Positions 43,577-48,154 of a DNA stretch of 48,154 nucleotides are shown here, one piece after another; the stretch's first letter is position 1; every line of letters starts with the position of its first letter. The position numbers and the translations under genes are program-made. The notes beneath the pieces were generated by a model. It saw only the letters and a list, made by a program, of their open reading frames with translations. It was not told where the DNA came from and ran no database searches. The stretch comes from Peribacillus muralis (GTDB lineage Bacteria; Bacillota; Bacilli; Bacillales; DSM-1321): assembly GCF_001439925.1 (NCBI RefSeq), contig NZ_LMBV01000008.1:524-48677 (forward strand). Direction: 5' to 3'.

Positions 43577-45142
43577 ATGGGGAGATATCTTGGCATAGGA
43601 AAGCTTATTATAGTCATGTTCATCGGGATTATCATTACAGGTTGTTCTTCTAACAATGACGTAAGCAAAACGGCAAGTGATCCGAACATTGCGCCAAAGG
43701 AAGGGGGGACGTTGGTCATTGCCCGTTTATCGGACGCGGAAAACCTCGATCAGCAGTTCATGTCCACGATCAATGCAGCCAGTGTCACACACCATAAGAT
43801 CTATGAAGGACTTGTACAGCGGGATAAAAATGGCGAAATCCAGCCTATGCTAGCAAAATCGTGGAAGCAAATCGATGACACGACCTGGGAATTCAAGCTT
43901 AGGGATGATGTAACGTTTCATGATGGCACACCATTTAATGCAGATGCTGTAAAAAAGACGTTCGATAGACTATTGGATCCGGCGGTTGCCTCTCCCAGAG
44001 CAGTTGTATTTAAAATGGTAAAAGAAGTGAAGCCGGTTGATGAACATACCGTGCAATTCAAACTTAAGGAACCTTTCTCCCCACTGCTTTCGATTTTGGC
44101 GAATCACGAAGGGGGAATCATTAGCCCGAAAACGATCGAGAAGTTTGGCAAGAAAATCATTCAGGAACCAAACGGAACAGGTCCTTTCGTTTTTGATTCG
44201 TGGTCCCCGGGGCAGGAAATCACCTTGGAGAAGAACAAAGACTATTGGGGAAATGAGCCAAAAGTGGACAAAGTCATTTTCAAGGTCGTCCCTGAAGATT
44301 CAACGCGGATATCGATGATCGAAACCGGTGAAGCACAGATAGCGGAGCCTCTTCCGATAGCGGTCATGGATCAGGTGGAATCCTCAGCGGCCATGGACGT
44401 TTACCGCAGTGAAGGATATGGTACCGAATATTTAGGATTCAATGTCGAGAATGAACCATTCAATGACGTCCGCGTCCGTAAAGCGATCGCCCATGCCATT
44501 GAAATGGATTCGATCATTAAAGGCGTGTTCAATAATGTCGGAGTCAAGGCGAACTCGTTGATGGGCTCTAAAGTATTCGGGTATAATGCCAATTTGAAAG
44601 CCTATGATTATAATCTCAAAGAAGCAAAAAAACTGATGGCCGAAGCCGGATATTCAAAAGGCTTGGACGCCACCATCCTGACAATGGACAGTAAGGAAAG
44701 AGTGAACTTGGCCGAGGTCCTGCAATCCCAGCTAAAAGGCATCGGAATCAATTTGAAGGTACAGGTCATGGAGTACGGATCGTTCGTGGAACAAGTGAAT
44801 AATGGGCAATCGGAAATGTTCATCATCAGCTGGAGAAACGCGACAGGTGATGCCGATTATAATCAATATAATCTTTTTCATACGAATTCACAGGGAGCCG
44901 CCGGCAATACATTCTTTTACAGCAATCCAAAGGTTGACGCCTTGATCGATGCAGCCAGAAAAGAAAAAGACGAAGAAACGCGCAAAGAACTATACGCCGA
45001 GGCCCAGGAAATCGAAATGGCCGATACCCCTTATATTCCGGTAAGGGTGATTGAAAATGTTGCTGCGGTCGCGAAGGACGTAAAAGGCTTCTCGATGAGT
45101 CCTTCAGGCTATCTCGAAATTAATGAAGTAACGATAAAGTGA
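43577..45142 (+). CDS. ABC-importer substrate-binding lipoprotein (SBP family 5), second copy
   Basis: The product has 521 residues from ATG 43577, preceded by GGGAGG; a TTG just before it is also possible. The lipobox is ITGC (about 23). It aligns along its length with the 38873 product: EGGTLVIARLSDAENLDQQF, KSWKQIDDTTWEFKLRDDVTFHDG, VRKAIAHAIEMDSIIKGVF. Differences gather around the ligand-contact segments, so the two may recognise related but different compounds. It has its own terminator. Confidence 0.9.
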   Translation: MGRYLGIGKLIIVMFIGIIITGCSSNNDVSKTASDPNIAPKEGGTLVIARLSDAENLDQQFMSTINAASVTHHKIYEGLVQRDKNGEIQPMLAKSWKQIDDTTWEFKLRDDVTFHDGTPFNADAVKKTFDRLLDPAVASPRAVVFKMVKEVKPVDEHTVQFKLKEPFSPLLSILANHEGGIISPKTIEKFGKKIIQEPNGTGPFVFDSWSPGQEITLEKNKDYWGNEPKVDKVIFKVVPEDSTRISMIETGEAQIAEPLPIAVMDQVESSAAMDVYRSEGYGTEYLGFNVENEPFNDVRVRKAIAHAIEMDSIIKGVFNNVGVKANSLMGSKVFGYNANLKAYDYNLKEAKKLMAEAGYSKGLDATILTMDSKERVNLAEVLQSQLKGIGINLKVQVMEYGSFVEQVNNGQSEMFIISWRNATGDADYNQYNLFHTNSQGAAGNTFFYSNPKVDALIDAARKEKDEETRKELYAEAQEIEMADTPYIPVRVIENVAAVAKDVKGFSMSPSGYLEINEVTIK

Positions 45143-45190
45143 TGAAGCTAAAGGGTTCAACCCAATTCAGGGTGTAATGTATTTGTGGCA

Positions 45191-45226
45191 AAAGGTTTCT
45201 GAGATTTTCTTCAGAAGCCTTTTTGT
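45191..45226 (+). terminator. Terminator of the rightward binding-protein/amidohydrolase unit
   Basis: AGGTTTCTGA pairs with TCAGAAGCCT (one mismatch), followed by TTTTTGTTTTG. Confidence 0.75.
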
Positions 45227-45355
45227 TTTGACTTGAACGAGAGGTAGTACTTACGTGATTGCATTAGATGGTATTCCGATTGCCCATTTGTAGGAATGTA
45301 CTTAAGTCGTTACATTGCACTGCAGGTGCCTCAAATTCAATGCTGAGCCTATATT

Positions 45356-45481
45356 CACGAGTAAAAGCATGAAACTCACGAATAAAGTCATCAAATTCAC
45401 GAGTAAAAGTGCCAAACTCACGAATAAAATCGTCAAACTCACGAATAAAGTCGTTAAATTCGCGAATAACACGCCGAAATG
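45356..45481 (+). repeat. Array of 21-nt repeats, locus 2
   Basis: Six units of 21 nt start at 45356, 45377, 45398, 45419, 45440 and 45461. The core is CACGARTAAA, then variable bases, then AAACT or AAATT. It is the same family and the same orientation as the array at 31628-31732. In both loci the array is followed by ACACGCC and later TTTRCGAGAA. The rest of 45143-45817 shows no gene. Confidence 0.85.
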
Positions 45482-45669
45482 GTGAGAGAAAGCAGTGATT
45501 ATACGGAGAACCAGGGCCAAAATCAAGTGTAACGCAAGAAATTGATGAAAAACGGTCCCCGTTGCGTGTGAAAAGGGCAATATTTGCGAGAACTCGCCTC
45601 AAATTTGTTGCAAAGCACACACTCATGATTAAAGTCGATAAATTGATAATTATTTTGCGTTAAAAATAA

Positions 45670-45690
45670 AAGCTATCAATATGATAGCTT
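45670..45690 (-). terminator. Terminator of the rsbQ-rsbP operon
   Basis: A perfect 8-bp stem AAGCTATC (45670-45677) pairs with GATAGCTT (45683-45690). In the minus direction it is followed by TTATTTTTAA. It lies about 130 nt past the rsbP stop. Confidence 0.7.
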
Positions 45691-45817
45691 CCCATTTGTT
45701 TTATTTTATTCTAATGACTAGTCTGTAGGTAAAATTGATCAAACATAGTATCTACTATGCGAACTCCAATGCAATTGGACAGCACCTTGTATTAGTTTAT
45801 GTAACCGACCCAGTGTC

Positions 45818-47029
45818 TTATTTTAGGTTAACCAAAATAAGACTTTGGTCATCTTTACGTGAGTCACTGTCCTCTTCGTTTCTAAGAGATTGGATAATTT
45901 CCTCTTTAAGTGTAGATAAAGGGGCAGCAGAATAGGTTTTTACCAATGAGCATAATCGGTCTGAACCTAGAGGTTCTTCAACTCCATCTGTATAAAGGCA
46001 CAGCTTACTGCCCTTATTGTAGGTAAGGGTATTTGTTTTGAAACTCATATCTTCAAACATCCCGAGTGGTGGCCGATTAGAACGCATCTGATATTGTTTT
46101 CCGTTCATATCCTGTAAGAGCACCGAAGGATGGCCTGCATTGATGTAATTAATTTCTCTCTTATCCGTATCGATCAAAAGGTAGACGGCTGTGCAGTAAT
46201 GCCCAGTTTCACTTGTGTTTTTGAATAAAGAATGAAGGTGATCATCTAATTCCTTCATCACAGTTTTCACTTCTGAACCTTTAATAATTAATCTCTGAAA
46301 TATGGACTGAAGTGACATGGTTATGAGAGCAGAAGAAAGTCCGTGCCCCATCACATCTAGTAGGATAAGGCCATACCGTTGGGCGTCAATTTGGTAGAAT
46401 CCATATAGATCACCTGATAATTGATTGGAGCCTTTATAATACGCTTGAATCTCAACATGTTCATTAATGATAGGAACAGGTAATAGTGTCTCTTGGATTT
46501 TTTTAGCAAGATCCATTTCTCTTTCTGTATCTACTTTGTATTTTTCATTTTTTTTGTTTAATTCAATTAGCTTATCCTTTTGAACTTTCATCGTTTCATG
46601 AGCATTCTCTAAATCAGAATAAGCCTTATTCCTAGCATTTAGAGCAGTCACTGCCTCTTTTTTTGCTATAAGAAGCTCATTTTCTAATTCGTTTCTTTTG
46701 CGCATGGGAATCACCACACACTCAATAATGGTTCTTCCATCTCGCTCTCTTCGAACAGCGTTGAGTAATACAGGTATTTCTTCATCATCTACAGACTTTA
46801 AGGATATATATATTTCCTCGATGTGATTTTCTAACTTGATCAGAGGAACGAGGTAAAGCTGATGAAAGAGTATGGCCGAAGCCGAAAGGATAAAATTAAT
46901 AGGCTGACCATTCAATTGATCGAGATTATATCCCAATATTTTAAGTAAGGTTTGATTAACGGATAAAATAGCATCTTCTTCTGATAAAGTAAAATATCCG
47001 CAGGGTGCCTCATTTAGTTGTTCATTCAC
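45818..47029 (-). CDS. rsbP: RsbP-like PAS/PP2C phosphatase
   Basis: The 403-residue product has an N-terminal PAS domain (about 5-115: GYFTLSEEDAILSVNQTLLKILGY), a coiled coil (about 120-185) and a C-terminal PPM/PP2C-type phosphatase of the SpoIIE/RsbU class (QLSGDLYGFY, LLDVMGHGLSSALITM, HPSVLL, LYTDGVEE). RsbP dephosphorylates the anti-anti-sigma factor RsbV and so frees sigma-B under energy stress. The PAS domain is the presumed sensor port. The stop is followed by a hairpin; upstream lies rsbQ, which activates it. Confidence 0.85.
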   Translation of the reverse strand: MNEQLNEAPCGYFTLSEEDAILSVNQTLLKILGYNLDQLNGQPINFILSASAILFHQLYLVPLIKLENHIEEIYISLKSVDDEEIPVLLNAVRRERDGRTIIECVVIPMRKRNELENELLIAKKEAVTALNARNKAYSDLENAHETMKVQKDKLIELNKKNEKYKVDTEREMDLAKKIQETLLPVPIINEHVEIQAYYKGSNQLSGDLYGFYQIDAQRYGLILLDVMGHGLSSALITMSLQSIFQRLIIKGSEVKTVMKELDDHLHSLFKNTSETGHYCTAVYLLIDTDKREINYINAGHPSVLLQDMNGKQYQMRSNRPPLGMFEDMSFKTNTLTYNKGSKLCLYTDGVEEPLGSDRLCSLVKTYSAAPLSTLKEEIIQSLRNEEDSDSRKDDQSLILVNLK

Positions 47030-47050
47030 AAAAATTCACACCCATCTCTT

Positions 47051-47872
47051 CTATAAATCATTTGTATTAAATTCATCCAAATACTGACTGATTAGGGATA
47101 TCGTCTCTTCAGGATGACTGATATGTGGACAATGTCCTGTTGCTTTCATCATTTTCAATGTACTATCAGGAAGATGCTTATGAATATATTCACCTACTGC
47201 TGACGGAGCAATAACATCTTCTGAACATTGCAATATGAGTGATGGTAATTTTACTTTTGCTAAGTCTTTACGATTGTCTGCAAAAAAGGTAACCTCCGCA
47301 AATTGTCGAGCAATAATAGGATCAGTAGAACAAAAACGATTCTCTAGGTCCCGTTTAAGCTCTGGTCGATCTGGATTATTCATTACCGTTCCAGCAAAGG
47401 CGGTTGCCCAGCCTATATAATTTTTGTCCATCATATCAATCAACCCTAAAAGCTGTTCTTTTTCGAAACCTCCGTAATAATCATTAGGGAAATTCAGGTA
47501 GCAAGGGGAAGGACCAACCAGAACAAGTTTAGAAAAATATTCAGGATGTTTTATTGATGCCAGCATGCCAATCACACATCCAACAGAGTGACCAACAAAT
47601 ATTGCATCTTTTAAGTCTAATGCGGAACAAACATCAAGTACGTCTTGTGCATACCCTTCAAGAGTGCTGTATCTTTCCACGTTATATGCCTCTATATCTG
47701 AATTACCTGACCCAACATAGTCAAATAGGATAATTTGGTATTCCTCTTCGAAGTCTTTTGCAACCGATTGCCAGACATTTTGATCACAACCAAAACCCGG
47801 AGCAAATATCATTGGTCGTGTACCACTTCCTGCAACCTTTACATTGTTACGCAATAAAATATTGGGATTCAT
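47051..47872 (-). CDS. rsbQ: RsbQ-like alpha/beta hydrolase, energy-stress activator
   Basis: The product has 273 residues from ATG 47872 behind AAGGAGCT; an upstream ATG at 47887 is less likely. The alpha/beta-hydrolase triad falls at Ser96 (GHSVG), Asp219 (CSEDV) and His247 (ATGHCPH), positions that fit RsbQ numbering. It should hydrolyse a small unidentified hydrophobic cofactor and switch on the PAS phosphatase RsbP, 21 nt downstream. The pair forms a conserved two-gene operon. Its presence is consistent with a sigma-B system in this organism. Confidence 0.85.
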   Translation of the reverse strand: MNPNILLRNNVKVAGSGTRPMIFAPGFGCDQNVWQSVAKDFEEEYQIILFDYVGSGNSDIEAYNVERYSTLEGYAQDVLDVCSALDLKDAIFVGHSVGCVIGMLASIKHPEYFSKLVLVGPSPCYLNFPNDYYGGFEKEQLLGLIDMMDKNYIGWATAFAGTVMNNPDRPELKRDLENRFCSTDPIIARQFAEVTFFADNRKDLAKVKLPSLILQCSEDVIAPSAVGEYIHKHLPDSTLKMMKATGHCPHISHPEETISLISQYLDEFNTNDL

Positions 47873-48114
47873 AACTAGCTCCTTCATTAGAAGATATACT
47901 TACCTAATGTTAACACTAACCTTAATCTAATTAAAGAATTACACTTTAGTACTTAATCTTATTTGAACGGAAAATGCCTTAGCCTCTATGTACCTTTAAA
48001 ACTCATATATTTGTACAATAGAGGGATTATACTGCTATGAAATTTTATAGACATATCCTTGTCTTTTTTTAAAAGTGTACTTCTCTGCTCTAGTTTTCAA
48101 GCAGAGTGGATTGT

Positions 48115-48154
48115 AACGGAGGGTGCGAGACTCCTGCGGGAAATGCGGTATAGG
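48115..48154 (+). repeat. Edge of a widespread Bacillus intergenic repeat
   Basis: ACGGAGGGTGCGAGACTCCT followed by GCGGGAAATGCGGTATAGG resembles the well-known dispersed GC-rich repeat of many bacilli, with its GCGAGACTCCTGCGGGA core. The rest lies outside the window. Recognition is from memory and no search was made. Confidence 0.5.

Noticed and set aside
45264..45626. A minus-strand frame with repeated Arg-Glu-Phe heptapeptides
   Set aside because: The 21-nt repeat is a multiple of three, so several frames stay open by construction. There is no ribosome site, and the same repeat at 31.6 kb gives only a short frame ending in stops. I treat it as a non-coding array.

Overview
The window looks like a chromosomal stretch of a spore-forming, low-GC Bacillaceae. 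The evidence is a GerAB-type germinant permease, a SpoIID protein, an RsbQ/RsbP energy-stress pair, strong AAGGAGG-type ribosome binding sites and low GC over much of the sequence. A Peribacillus/Bacillus simplex-like host is my best guess from overall feel; it is an inference and not proven by any marker gene.

The first ~28 kb is AT-rich accessory DNA. It holds a DUF1349 protein, a SAM methyltransferase with a second paralogue at 19.9 kb, and an intact IS3-family insertion with a programmed -1 frameshift signal that abuts a dead serine resolvase. It is dominated by a protease locus (4.3-15.1 kb): two giant secreted Vpr-like subtilases, transcribed away from each other, each ending in a cohesin-like region and a dockerin. 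Between them lie a solitary I9-propeptide lipoprotein, the ruins of a third subtilase and IS6-family debris. After that come two truncated genes, a P-loop NTPase, a Phd/RelE-type toxin-antitoxin pair, an orphan MurE-like ligase, two GNAT acetyltransferases, a secreted protein broken by a 26-bp tandem duplication, an MFS efflux pump, orphan gerAB and spoIID paralogues and several tiny membrane proteins. A recurring intergenic module (an ACTAACGGG box next to a terminator-like hairpin) punctuates this half.

From 27.9 kb the sequence becomes more GC-rich by eye and more orderly. It has an orphan FHA/winged-helix regulator, small secreted or membrane proteins and SelO. Then comes a 13-kb cluster (31.9-45.1 kb) that reads as one uptake-and-hydrolysis unit. 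Leftward it carries two permeases, two ATPases, a LytS/YesM-like histidine kinase, an AraC-type response regulator and a sodium:solute-symporter-like protein. Rightward from the shared divergent promoter region it carries a substrate-binding lipoprotein, two different amidohydrolases and a second substrate-binding lipoprotein. The binding proteins would capture an amide- or peptide-like compound, the ABC importer would bring it in, the amidohydrolases would process it and the two-component system may control supply. The substrate is unknown. The cluster is flanked on both sides by arrays of the same 21-nt repeat.

The window ends with rsbQ-rsbP, which feeds energy-stress information into the sigma-B pathway, and with the edge of what appears to be a widespread Bacillus intergenic repeat.
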